Assembly: GCA_041690675.1 (NCBI GenBank)
Contig: JAWLGU010000043.1
Location: 1 to 38,654, forward strand
Reading direction: 5' to 3'
DNA length: 38,654 nucleotides
From: UBA7803 sp041690675
GTDB lineage: Bacteria; Pseudomonadota; Gammaproteobacteria; Pseudomonadales; Azotimanducaceae
The notes below the pieces were generated by a model, which did not search any database, was not told the DNA's origin, and was given only the letters and a program-made list of their open reading frames with translations. The stretch's first letter is position 1, and each line of letters starts with the position of its first letter. The position numbers and the translations under genes were made by a program. Below, in pieces: positions 17,001-24,445 of the stretch.

Positions 17001-17073
17001 CCAGCACCGCGGTTTTGCCGATTCCCCGCGGCGGCTATAGTACGCCGTTTCTCGTTACCGGCATTGCCATCAC
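17001..17073 (+). promoter_or_regulatory. Candidate promoter before the carbamoyltransferase gene
   Basis: In this 73-bp gap a TATAGT hexamer at 17036-17041 (preceded by GGC) resembles a sigma-70 -10 box. TTGCCG at 17015-17020 is a possible -35, but the spacer is 15 bp, slightly short. It would give a leader of about 25 nt. This is the first break in an otherwise overlapping operon, so it may restart transcription for the last two core genes. It is inferred from pattern only. Confidence 0.4.
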
Positions 17074-18807
17074 GTGATCATTCTCGGCCTCTCCGGCGCC
17101 CTCGGCCACGATCCTTCCGCTGCGATCATCATCGACGGCGAGGTGGTGGCGGCGGCGGAGGAAGAGCGTTTCGTGCGGGAAAAGCACGCCAAGAACCGGC
17201 TGCCGCTGGAGTCGGCCCGCTACTGTCTGCGTGCCGCCGGCGTGGGCCCCCGCCAGGTGGACGTGGTGGCCTATCCCTATGCCCCCATCAGCCTGTTCCG
17301 CCCGGCCCGCTGGCACTACGCGCGCCGCTACTGGTACGCGCCGGAGCGATCCCTGGACGCGCTGCTGAACGGCAATCGCCGATTCCGCCGCAATCGCCGG
17401 CGCGCGGTCGAGCTGGGCGAGCAGCTCGGCATCGACTGGAACCGTACGGAGTTCGTGCCCGTGGAGCACCACCTGGCACACGCCTCCAGCGCCTACCACC
17501 TGAGCGGCTTCGAGGAAAAGACCGCCATCATGTGCGTGGACGGGAAGGGCGAGTACGCCACCACATTCTTCGGCTACGGCGAGAACGGGCGCATCCGCCG
17601 CATCAGGGAATTCTACGATCCCGACTCCCTGTCCGGCGTGTACGGCGCGATGACGGAGTATCTCGGCTTCGAGATGCTGGACGGCGAGTACAAGGTCATG
17701 GGGATGGCGCCGTACGGTGACCCCGACCGCTACGACCTGTCCCGCCTGATTCGTCCCAAGGGCCGCGGCTTCGAGGTGGACACCCACTACGTCAACACCG
17801 TAGGCCTGCGCCGCTACAAGGAAAACGGCGTGGGATACTACTTCAGTGACAAGCTCGTGGACTGGCTGGGTCCGCGGCGCATGGGCGATGTGGCCGATGA
17901 GCCCTACATCCACTATGCCGCGGCCATGCAGCGGATGTTCGAGGAGTGGTGCCTGAAGCTGCTGGAAACTCATCTCGGCGAGGTGCTGCGGGAGACCGGC
18001 AAGCTGGCCTTCGCCGGAGGCGGCGCGCTCAACGTCAAGCTCAACCAGCGCGTCGTCGGCCTCGATCACGTGCAGGAGCTGTTCGTGCAGCCCGCCGCCG
18101 GCGATTCCGGCACGGCGTTGGGGGCCGCCAGCTTCGTGGCCGCCGAGCGGGGCGAGCGGCCCGGCCGCATGAACCACGTCTATCTGGGGCCGTGCTACGA
18201 CGACGACGAGTGCCTGGAGGCCCTGGAGACGTGCCGCCAGCCGGTGAGCTGGCGGAAGCTCGTGGATGTGCCGCGGGAGACGGCGGCGCTGCTGGCCGAG
18301 GGGCACCCCGTGGCCTGGTTCCAGGGGCGCATGGAATTCGGACCCCGGGCGCTCGGCGCCCGCAGCATCCTCGGCTGTCCCAGCGTTCCCGGGATTGCCG
18401 ATCGCATCAACGAGCAGATCAAGTTCCGCGAGCGCTGGCGGCCGTTCTGCCCCAGCGTCCTGGACCGGGTGGCGCCGGATATCGTGCAGACCGAACATCC
18501 CGCGCCGTTCATGACCATCACCTTCGACGTGGCCGAGGCGTGGAAGTCGCGGATTCCGGAAGTGGTGCACGAGGACGGCACGGCCCGGGTGCAGGTGGTG
18601 GAGCAGCAATACAACCCCCGGTACTACGCGCTGCTCGAAGAGATGGAGCGTCTCACGGGCAACGGCGTGGTGCTCAACACGTCCCTCAACAGGCGCGGCG
18701 AGCCCATGGTGTGCTCGCCTCGGGACGCGCTGAACATGTTCTTTGGCTCCGACCTGGAATACCTGGTGATGGAGGACTACCTGGTGACCAAGACCGACCA
18801 TGAGTGA
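17074..18807 (+). CDS. Carbamoyltransferase (NodU/CmcH family), probably LPS core
   Basis: Enzymes of this family move a carbamoyl group from carbamoyl phosphate, through a carbamoyl-adenylate, to a sugar hydroxyl. This one has 577 residues, the usual length. Seen in the sequence are the N-terminal GLSGALGHDPSAAII, the conserved HHLAHASSAYHLSGF around residue 132, GGGALNVKLNQR, and the C-terminal YrdC-like-domain motif GRMEFGPRALGARSIL. The start is GTG 17074. Because it sits between LPS kinases and a glycosyltransferase, it probably makes the carbamoyl-heptose found in Pseudomonas-type inner core (7-O-carbamoyl on heptose II). It overlaps the next gene by 8 bp. Confidence 0.9.
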   Translation: MIILGLSGALGHDPSAAIIIDGEVVAAAEEERFVREKHAKNRLPLESARYCLRAAGVGPRQVDVVAYPYAPISLFRPARWHYARRYWYAPERSLDALLNGNRRFRRNRRRAVELGEQLGIDWNRTEFVPVEHHLAHASSAYHLSGFEEKTAIMCVDGKGEYATTFFGYGENGRIRRIREFYDPDSLSGVYGAMTEYLGFEMLDGEYKVMGMAPYGDPDRYDLSRLIRPKGRGFEVDTHYVNTVGLRRYKENGVGYYFSDKLVDWLGPRRMGDVADEPYIHYAAAMQRMFEEWCLKLLETHLGEVLRETGKLAFAGGGALNVKLNQRVVGLDHVQELFVQPAAGDSGTALGAASFVAAERGERPGRMNHVYLGPCYDDDECLEALETCRQPVSWRKLVDVPRETAALLAEGHPVAWFQGRMEFGPRALGARSILGCPSVPGIADRINEQIKFRERWRPFCPSVLDRVAPDIVQTEHPAPFMTITFDVAEAWKSRIPEVVHEDGTARVQVVEQQYNPRYYALLEEMERLTGNGVVLNTSLNRRGEPMVCSPRDALNMFFGSDLEYLVMEDYLVTKTDHE

Positions 18808-19882
18808 GGCCGCGGACGGCCTCCTGTTGCAGGTCTGTCCGAACGATCATCCGCCTTTTGCCGATATCTGCGGCTACTACGAAGCGGCCGCCCGGGCCCT
18901 CGGCTGGCAGCCCCACACGGTGATGCTGCACCGCCGGGCGGGCGAGTCGATCCCGGGCTTCGAGTATCCCGGCGACGGCGAACTCGACCCGGCCTTGCGC
19001 GCGTTGCTGGGCGGGCAGCGCCCCCTGCTCACCTTGTGCCACCGCCACGAAGCCTACCGGGCGGTGATGGCCAGCCGCGTGGTGCGTGGTCCGGTGGTGG
19101 CGGTGGCTCACGAGTTCGGCTTCTTTCAGCGGCGCCGGCGCCGTCTGCGTCGCCGCTGGGACGCGCTGCTCGGCCGGCCGCGGGTTCGCTTCGCCGGCGT
19201 CTCCGATGCGGTGGTGGAGGAGCTGGCCCTGCACGTGAAGGACCCGCTCCTGCTCCCCAACGGGATCGACCTGGCGCGAGCCGACGCCGACCGAGTCCCC
19301 CGCTCCGAGGCACGGGCCGTGCTCGGTCTCTCCGACGGCGAGTTCTGCATCGGCGTGGTGGGGCGCCTGCACCCCAAGAAGAATCCGCAGCTCGCCCTGG
19401 CGGGGTTCGCCGCTGCTGCCGGCCGGATGCCTGAGGCGCGGCTGGTATTCCTGGGCGATGGCGCCCTGCGGCCGGAGCTGAGCCAGCGGGCCGACGATCT
19501 CCGAGTATCATTCACCGGATTCGTGCCCGACGCGCCGCACCTGATGCCCGCATTCGACTTGCTGCTGGTGCCATCGGGAGCCCGGGAGGCCTTCGGCATG
19601 GTGGTGCTCGAAGCCATGGCCGCGGGGGTTCCGGTGCTGTGCGGCCCGTCGCCCGGGCCGCGGTTCGTCATGGGCGAGGCCGGGCGACGTTTCGCCCCCG
19701 CGGCTCCTGATGTCCTGGGCGAGTCCCTGGTCGCCGCCTACGTGGACTGGGAATCCAGGGTTCTGGGGGCAAGGGTTCGACAAGCACGCGAACGGGTCGA
19801 GCAGGAGTTCTCGGTGCCGGCGGCCACCCGGCGACTGCAGGCGCTGGCGAGCGACCTTCAGCGGGGGGCGGTGCGGGCGTAG
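18800..19882 (+). CDS. GT4-family glycosyltransferase, LPS core (WapH-like position)
   Basis: This 360-residue GT-B glycosyltransferase is most likely responsible for a further sugar of the LPS core. The C-terminal donor-binding half shows IGVVGRLHPKKNPQLAL, FLGDGALRPEL, FTGFVPD, and the EX7E motif in EAFGMVVLEAMAAG. The N-terminal half has a very basic patch (about residues 112-123) that could contact the anionic membrane or core. Its ATG at 18800 overlaps the carbamoyltransferase end. Its 3' end overlaps the convergent acyltransferase gene by 25 bp. In Pseudomonas a glycosyltransferase (wapH) follows the carbamoyltransferase; the donor and acceptor here are unknown. Confidence 0.88.
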   Translation: MSEAADGLLLQVCPNDHPPFADICGYYEAAARALGWQPHTVMLHRRAGESIPGFEYPGDGELDPALRALLGGQRPLLTLCHRHEAYRAVMASRVVRGPVVAVAHEFGFFQRRRRRLRRRWDALLGRPRVRFAGVSDAVVEELALHVKDPLLLPNGIDLARADADRVPRSEARAVLGLSDGEFCIGVVGRLHPKKNPQLALAGFAAAAGRMPEARLVFLGDGALRPELSQRADDLRVSFTGFVPDAPHLMPAFDLLLVPSGAREAFGMVVLEAMAAGVPVLCGPSPGPRFVMGEAGRRFAPAAPDVLGESLVAAYVDWESRVLGARVRQARERVEQEFSVPAATRRLQALASDLQRGAVRA

Positions 19883-20790
19883 GGGCTCGTCTCCCCCGGG
19901 GGCCGCGTCTTGAAGCGCCGGTGTGCCCACAGGTACTGTTCCGGCCGTTCCCGTACCGCGGCTTCGATGAGGCCGTTGATCCGCGCCGCGTCGGCTACCT
20001 CGTCGCCGCTGGGATAGTGCTCCAGCGGCGGGTGAAAACGCACCTCCCAGGTGAGGGTCTTCAGGTCGCGGAACTGGCTCATGAAGACCACGGGGGAGCC
20101 GTTGAACCGGGCGAGGCGCGCGGTGGCGGTGATGGTGGCGGCGGACACCCCGAAGAACGGCGCGAACACCGAGTGCTTGCGGCCGTAGTCCTGGTCCGCC
20201 GCGTACCACACGGTGCGCCCCGCCTTCAGGCGACGCAACGTCTGCCGGGTGTCGTCCCGCTCGATGACGCCGCGGAAGTAATGCCGGCGGCCGCGTACCT
20301 GCAGCCACTCCCAGACGGGGTTCTTGTTCTCCCGGTACATCACGTCCACCTCGGTGCGCTCGCTCACCGGCGCGCTGGCGATGTCGATGCAGGAGAAGTG
20401 ACCTGCGAGCAGGATCACCCCTCGACCCTGGGCCTGGGCGCGGTCGAGGTGCTCCATGCCGTGGATGGTGAAGCGGCGGCTCAGCCGGCGCCGCGGATTG
20501 AGCCACACCAGGATCATCTCGGCGAGGCTGACCCCCGTGTGAACGAACGAGGCCCGGGCGAGCTGGCGGCGCTCCGCCGGCGAACGCTCCGGAAAGCACA
20601 AAGCGAGGTTGGTCTCGGTGACGCGACGCCGGTGACGAGCCAGGTGGAAGCCGGCGATGCCGATGCCCTTGCCGGCCGCGACCAGCAGCCGGAGCGGCAG
20701 CCGCGCCAGCAGCCAGGCCAGCCCCACCGCGAGCCAGGCACCCCACAGGCGCGGGCTGTATGGCTTCGGTCTCGGCTTACGTCGTGACAT
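19858..20790 (-). CDS. lpxL: LpxL/HtrB-family lipid A acyltransferase
   Basis: This inner-membrane enzyme adds a secondary acyl chain (lauroyl in E. coli) from acyl-ACP to Kdo2-lipid IVA. It has 310 residues (E. coli LpxL 306). A single N-terminal membrane anchor lies at about 16-40. The catalytic HX4D motif is H131 to D136 in GHFSCID. Other family blocks are YRENKNPVWEW, the DQDYGRKHSVFAPFFG region, and AHRRFKTRP near the end, which is the LpxL-type C-terminal motif. The start at ATG 20790 has a GAGGGAG ribosome-binding sequence. It is transcribed away from hldE. LpxL, LpxM and LpxP cannot be separated with certainty, but the C-terminal motif favours LpxL. Confidence 0.9.
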   Translation of the reverse strand: MSRRKPRPKPYSPRLWGAWLAVGLAWLLARLPLRLLVAAGKGIGIAGFHLARHRRRVTETNLALCFPERSPAERRQLARASFVHTGVSLAEMILVWLNPRRRLSRRFTIHGMEHLDRAQAQGRGVILLAGHFSCIDIASAPVSERTEVDVMYRENKNPVWEWLQVRGRRHYFRGVIERDDTRQTLRRLKAGRTVWYAADQDYGRKHSVFAPFFGVSAATITATARLARFNGSPVVFMSQFRDLKTLTWEVRFHPPLEHYPSGDEVADAARINGLIEAAVRERPEQYLWAHRRFKTRPPGETSPYARTAPR

Positions 20791-20852
20791 GCGGCTCCCT
20801 CGGGCAGCTGGGCATTCTATCAGCGGGCCCCGGTTCTGCTATTCTGCCCGCC
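20791..20852. promoter_or_regulatory. Divergent lpxL/hldE promoters; hldE promoter abuts its ATG
   Basis: Two back-to-back -10-like elements fill this 62-bp gap. On the plus strand an extended -10, TG-C-TATTCT (TG at 20837-20838, hexamer 20840-20845), ends 7 bp before the hldE ATG. The predicted start point is therefore at or within two bases of the ATG. On the minus strand TAGAAT (complement of 20814-20819) is a good -10 for lpxL, giving a leader of about 16 nt that contains the GAGGGAG site. No good -35 is seen for either. Confidence 0.5.
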
Positions 20853-22286
20853 ATGAACCTCCCCTCCCTGAAGTCCGTCCACGTGCTGGTGGTCGGCGAC
20901 GTGATGCTCGACCGCTATTGGATCGGCGCGGCCCGCCGGGTCTCTCAGGAGGCGCCGGTGCCCGTGGTGGACGTGCAGCACACCGAGGACCGTCCCGGTG
21001 GTGCGGCCAACGTGGCCCTCAACGTGGCGAGCCTGGGGGCGCGTTGCACTCTGGTGGGGCTCATCGGGGACGACGAGGCGGCGCGCACCCTGCGCGCCGT
21101 GCTCACGGCGGCGGGCGTGCGCTGCGACTTCATCACGGTGGACGGCTGGCCGACCATCGTCAAGCTGCGGGTGGTGAGTCAGCAGCAGCAGCTCCTGCGC
21201 ACGGATTTCGAGCGCCCCCTGCCGCCCGCCAGCCGCGACGAGGCGCTCGCGCGGCTGCACGCCCGCCTGCGGGCCCACCTGCCTGACGCCAGCATCGTCG
21301 TGCTGCAGGACTACGACAAGGGTGCCGTCGACGATCCGGGGACGCTCATGGCAGCGGCCGCCGAGGCCCGCGTACCGGTGGTGGTGGACCCGAAGCACAA
21401 GCCATTCGCCAGCTATGCCGGCGCCGATCTGGTGAAGCCGAACGTCCACGAGCTGGAGGCGGCGGCGGGCCGCTGGGACGACGACGGCGACCTGGTGGAG
21501 CGAGCCCGGGAGCAGTGCGTCCGCCACGGGCTCGGCGCCCTGGTGGTGACCCGCGGTGGCAAGGGCATGACCGTGGTGCAGCGGGACGGCGCTCACCGCC
21601 ACATCCCGGCGCGGCCCGTGGACGTCTACGATGTCACCGGCGCCGGCGACACCGCCGCGGCGGCGCTGGCGGTGACCCGCAGCCTGGGATGGGAGCCCCA
21701 GGCCTGCGCCCAGGTGGCCAACGTGGCCGCCGGGATCGCCGTGGGGCGGGCCGGGACGGCCGCGGTGACGGGGCCGGAGCTGTCCATCGCCCTGGCGGCG
21801 ACGCCGCGACCGGACCGGGGCATTCTCAGCCGGGGGCGGCTCGAGGACGTGGTGAGCCAGGCCCGGGCGCGGGGCGAGCGCATCGTCTTCACCAACGGCT
21901 GCTTCGACATTCTCCACGCCGGCCACGTGGCGTACCTGGAGGAAGCCCGCGCGCTGGGCGATCGCCTGGTGGTGGCCGTCAATGACGACGCTTCGGTGCG
22001 GCGGCTGAAGGGCCCGGGACGGCCGGTCAATCCCCTGGAGCGCAGGCTCAAGGTGCTCTCCGGCCTCATGGCCGTGGACTGGGTGGTCGGGTTTCCGGAG
22101 GACACTCCCGAGCCGCTGCTCGAGGCGTTACGGCCCGACGTGCTGGTGAAAGGCGGCGACTACGCCGCCGACGAGGTGGTGGGCGCCGATCTGGTGCGCG
22201 GTTTCGGCGGCGAAGTGCGGGTGCTCGGCCTGGTGGAGGATCTCTCCACCACCGCAATCGTCCAGCGCATTCAGCGGGACGGCTGA
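20853..22286 (+). CDS. hldE: HldE, bifunctional heptose-7-phosphate kinase/heptose-1-phosphate adenylyltransferase
   Basis: HldE makes ADP-D-glycero-D-manno-heptose, the precursor of the heptose used by WaaC and WaaF. It has 477 residues, the same as E. coli HldE. The N-terminal ribokinase/PfkB domain shows GDVMLDRYW, RPGGAANVALN and the DVTGAGDT anion-hole/catalytic motif with D266. The C-terminal nucleotidyltransferase starts near residue 340 with FTNGCFDILHAGH; H355-A-G-H358 is the HxGH motif. The open frame extends upstream to 20760, but that part overlaps lpxL and lacks family similarity. No ribosome-binding site precedes the ATG at 20853, which fits a leaderless transcript. Confidence 0.98.
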   Translation: MNLPSLKSVHVLVVGDVMLDRYWIGAARRVSQEAPVPVVDVQHTEDRPGGAANVALNVASLGARCTLVGLIGDDEAARTLRAVLTAAGVRCDFITVDGWPTIVKLRVVSQQQQLLRTDFERPLPPASRDEALARLHARLRAHLPDASIVVLQDYDKGAVDDPGTLMAAAAEARVPVVVDPKHKPFASYAGADLVKPNVHELEAAAGRWDDDGDLVERAREQCVRHGLGALVVTRGGKGMTVVQRDGAHRHIPARPVDVYDVTGAGDTAAAALAVTRSLGWEPQACAQVANVAAGIAVGRAGTAAVTGPELSIALAATPRPDRGILSRGRLEDVVSQARARGERIVFTNGCFDILHAGHVAYLEEARALGDRLVVAVNDDASVRRLKGPGRPVNPLERRLKVLSGLMAVDWVVGFPEDTPEPLLEALRPDVLVKGGDYAADEVVGADLVRGFGGEVRVLGLVEDLSTTAIVQRIQRDG

Positions 22287-22300
22287 CGGGCGCCCGATCG

Positions 22301-23056
22301 CTACGTGGTGCAGGCCCGAGCATTCTCCCGAAGATGCTCGGGGTCGATGGTGCCCGTCACGATGGAGGAAACCCCCGGTTGCCGCGCCACGAAACGCAGG
22401 CTGTCGGCGCCGGCGTGTCCGCTGGCCAGCGCCTTTTTGATCAGCACGCCGCGACCCAGGGCGGCCGCCTCGGCAAGCAGCGGCAGCTCCTCCTGATGCT
22501 CGATGTTCAAGGTGGCCATCACCACGTCGGCGCCCTGCGCCAGCGCATGGCGGCCGCCGGCCAGGGTCTTGTGGGACATGCCCGCCGCCCGGATCAGCCC
22601 CTGGTCGCGCAGCTGCGTCAAGGCGTCCAGGGTGCCGTAGTGGTCGAGAATCGCCAGATCGTCGCCGTTGGAGTGAATCAGCACCACGTCCAGGTAGTCG
22701 GTCTGAAGCCGCTCTAGTGAGCGCTCCACGCTGCGGCGCACGTGCTCCGGGGTGAAGTCGAAGCGGGAGCGGCCGTCCTCGAACTCCTCGCCCACCTTGG
22801 TGCAGATCAGCCAGTCGTTGCGGGTCCCCTTGAGCAGCGCGCCCAGCCGCGATTCGCTGGTGCCGTAGGCCGGGGCGGTGTCCAGGAGGTTGATGCCCAG
22901 CTCCCGGGCACAGCTCAGCAGCGAGCGGGCCTGGGCGTCGTCGGGAATGCGAAACGCCCGGGGGTACTTGACCTGGGTGTCGCGGCCGAGCTTCACGGTA
23001 CCGAGCCCCAGCAGGGAAACCAGCATGCCCGTGGTGCCGAGCGGCCGATACTCCAT
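22301..23056 (-). CDS. Aldo/keto reductase
   Basis: This 251-residue NADP-dependent oxidoreductase of the aldo/keto reductase superfamily is rather short for the family (usually 280-340). The catalytic tetrad is complete: D59 in LLDTAPAYG, Y64, K87 in ICTKVGEEF and H128 in VVLIHSNG. The nucleotide-binding end (SSIVTGTIDPEHLREN) is shorter than in typical members. The ATG lies one base after the stop of the upstream FAD oxidoreductase, so the two are coupled. It converges on hldE with a 14-bp gap containing the palindrome CGGGCGCCCG. The substrate is unknown. Pseudomonas has a similar pair near waaA (PA4991/PA4992, from memory). Confidence 0.88.
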   Translation of the reverse strand: MEYRPLGTTGMLVSLLGLGTVKLGRDTQVKYPRAFRIPDDAQARSLLSCARELGINLLDTAPAYGTSESRLGALLKGTRNDWLICTKVGEEFEDGRSRFDFTPEHVRRSVERSLERLQTDYLDVVLIHSNGDDLAILDHYGTLDALTQLRDQGLIRAAGMSHKTLAGGRHALAQGADVVMATLNIEHQEELPLLAEAAALGRGVLIKKALASGHAGADSLRFVARQPGVSSIVTGTIDPEHLRENARACTT

Positions 23057-23057
23057 G

Positions 23058-24248
23058 TCAGCGGCTCCACGGCGGCGCGCCCACTGCCGCGGGCGGCAGC
23101 GGCAGCGCGGGGGTCGATCCGCCGCGGGGGTTTGGCAGCAGAGCGAGCACCCGGTCCCCCAGGTCGGGTACCAGGCTCAGCTTGGTGGGCCAGGCGACCA
23201 CGCAGCGCCCGTCCGCCACGGCGAAGGCCTCGTCGGGACGGGTGCCGCCCCCCTGCGCCGGCTCCGCCCGGTCGACGCGCACGGTGGCGAGCTCCGCCCG
23301 GCGCCAATCGATCCAGGGCAGGCAGGTGGCGAGCTCCCGGCGCGCATGGACCTTCAGCTCCTCGGCCTCCATGGCGACGCCGTCGCTGGCGAGCTGTCCG
23401 CCCAGGTACCAGATCCATCGGTCGCCGTCCGGATGACTGGTCACGGTCAATCGGGGCTCCGGCCGGCGGATGCCGGTGAGGCAGTGGGCGAACACCGGAT
23501 GCGGGTAGTCGTGGCGCACCATCACCTGATGCAGCGGGCGGAGCTGCATGCGCGGGGTGCCGATGCCGAGGCTGTCCAGCAGCATCTGGGTGCCGGCGCC
23601 CGCCGCGAGCAGCAGGCGCCGGGCCAGCAGGCGAGTCGCGGGAAGTGCGATCTCGATACCCTCCGGCCCCGGCCGGAGGGTACCGGCATCCACCCGGTGG
23701 CGGTACAGACGCCCCGCCACCGGCGCCCGCAGGGCCTCCACCAGGGCTGGCGTGTCCAGCACGAAATCCTCCAGCGCGTACACCACGCCATCGAATCCGG
23801 GCGCCATGAAAGCCGGCGGCCACTGCTCGGGATCGAGCCGGCGGATCCGGCCGCGCAGGCTGCGGCTGGCGAAGAACGTGGTGAGACGGCCCAGGGTGGA
23901 GGCCTGGGCGAACATGTAGTAGCGGTCGGAGAGCGGTGTGAGGGCGCTCAGATCCACCTCGCCGCAGCCCGCCAGGCACGCCCTCCAGCGCCGCGGCATG
24001 TCGGCGATGGCCTCCGAGGCCCGGGTGAGGTTGCCGGCTAGCGCGTATTTGAGGCCGCCGTGGATCAGCCCCTGGCTCGCCATGGTCTGGGCGCCGCCGA
24101 GGCCGCCGGCTTCCAGCAGCACCACGGAGTAGCCGCGCCGGACGAGAAGATTGACGAGCCAAAGACCGGCAACGCCGCCGCCGACCACCACGACGTCCAC
24201 TTCGTGTACCGGCTTGTCGTCATTGCTGGTCGTGGCCGCGGCGGTCAT
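23058..24248 (-). CDS. FAD-dependent oxidoreductase (DAO family)
   Basis: This 396-residue flavoprotein belongs to the D-amino-acid oxidase/glycerol-3-phosphate dehydrogenase superfamily. The dinucleotide-binding motif VVVGGGVAGLWLVNLL lies at 20-35 with the ribose-binding acidic residue E46 (VVLLEAGGLGG). SQGLIHGGLKYAL at 58-70 resembles the GlpD/DadA FAD-contact segment. I start at ATG 24248 because it precedes the Rossmann motif at a normal distance; a TTG 13 codons upstream is also in frame. It forms a two-gene operon with the aldo/keto reductase, which suggests successive redox steps on one substrate, but nothing in the sequence identifies that substrate. Confidence 0.85.
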   Translation of the reverse strand: MTAAATTSNDDKPVHEVDVVVVGGGVAGLWLVNLLVRRGYSVVLLEAGGLGGAQTMASQGLIHGGLKYALAGNLTRASEAIADMPRRWRACLAGCGEVDLSALTPLSDRYYMFAQASTLGRLTTFFASRSLRGRIRRLDPEQWPPAFMAPGFDGVVYALEDFVLDTPALVEALRAPVAGRLYRHRVDAGTLRPGPEGIEIALPATRLLARRLLLAAGAGTQMLLDSLGIGTPRMQLRPLHQVMVRHDYPHPVFAHCLTGIRRPEPRLTVTSHPDGDRWIWYLGGQLASDGVAMEAEELKVHARRELATCLPWIDWRRAELATVRVDRAEPAQGGGTRPDEAFAVADGRCVVAWPTKLSLVPDLGDRVLALLPNPRGGSTPALPLPPAAVGAPPWSR

Positions 24249-24445
24249 GGTGCCGGCGAGCCTAGAGCGAAGGCGGCGCAAGCGCAATAACGCTGTCCGC
24301 TTTCCGCTTTCCGCTATTCGCTATCCGCTAGAGGCTTCAACCCAGCGATCTGGTGACCTGCCTCTTGCGGACAGCGGAAAGCGGACAGCGGACAGCGATC
24401 TTCCCCACCTTGACGCCCCAACATCCCCCACCGCAGGCTTGCCCC
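24249..24445. promoter_or_regulatory. Divergent region between FAD oxidoreductase and waaA
   Basis: Most of this 197-bp gap is the heptad-repeat element at 24291-24397. On the FAD-oxidoreductase side, TTGCGC and TAGGCT with a 17-bp spacer form a weak promoter candidate on the minus strand. On the waaA side TTGACG at 24410-24415 resembles a -35, but no -10 follows at the right distance. The waaA promoter may therefore lie in or beyond the repeat. Confidence 0.3.
24291..24397. repeat. Heptad-arm inverted repeat element, copy 1
   Basis: The left arm (24291-24334) is five tandem 7-bp units of form CGCTNTC (fifth base G, T, T, A, A; the fourth unit ends TT) and then CGCTAGAGG. The right arm (24361-24397) is the reverse complement of four such units (G, G, T, G) and CGCAAGAGG. 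Between them GAGGC/GCCTC (24331-24335 and 24360-24364) and CCAG-CGAT-CTGG (24342-24353) form nested short stems. The whole could fold as one long imperfect hairpin. A second, differently sized copy lies at 30502-30598 in the opposite orientation. It resembles no insertion sequence I can name and has no coding capacity. Confidence 0.85.

Noticed and set aside
22287..22296. Terminator CGGGCGCCCG between hldE and the aldo/keto reductase
   Set aside because: The palindrome has no loop and no T-run; it is too short to call a terminator.
24291..24397. Possible CRISPR array
   Set aside because: The 7-bp units are tandem and inverted, with no spacers and no cas genes nearby.
24353..24445. N-terminal extension of WaaA from an upstream start
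   Set aside because: The extra 31 codons translate repeat sequence; the family N-terminus begins at 24446.
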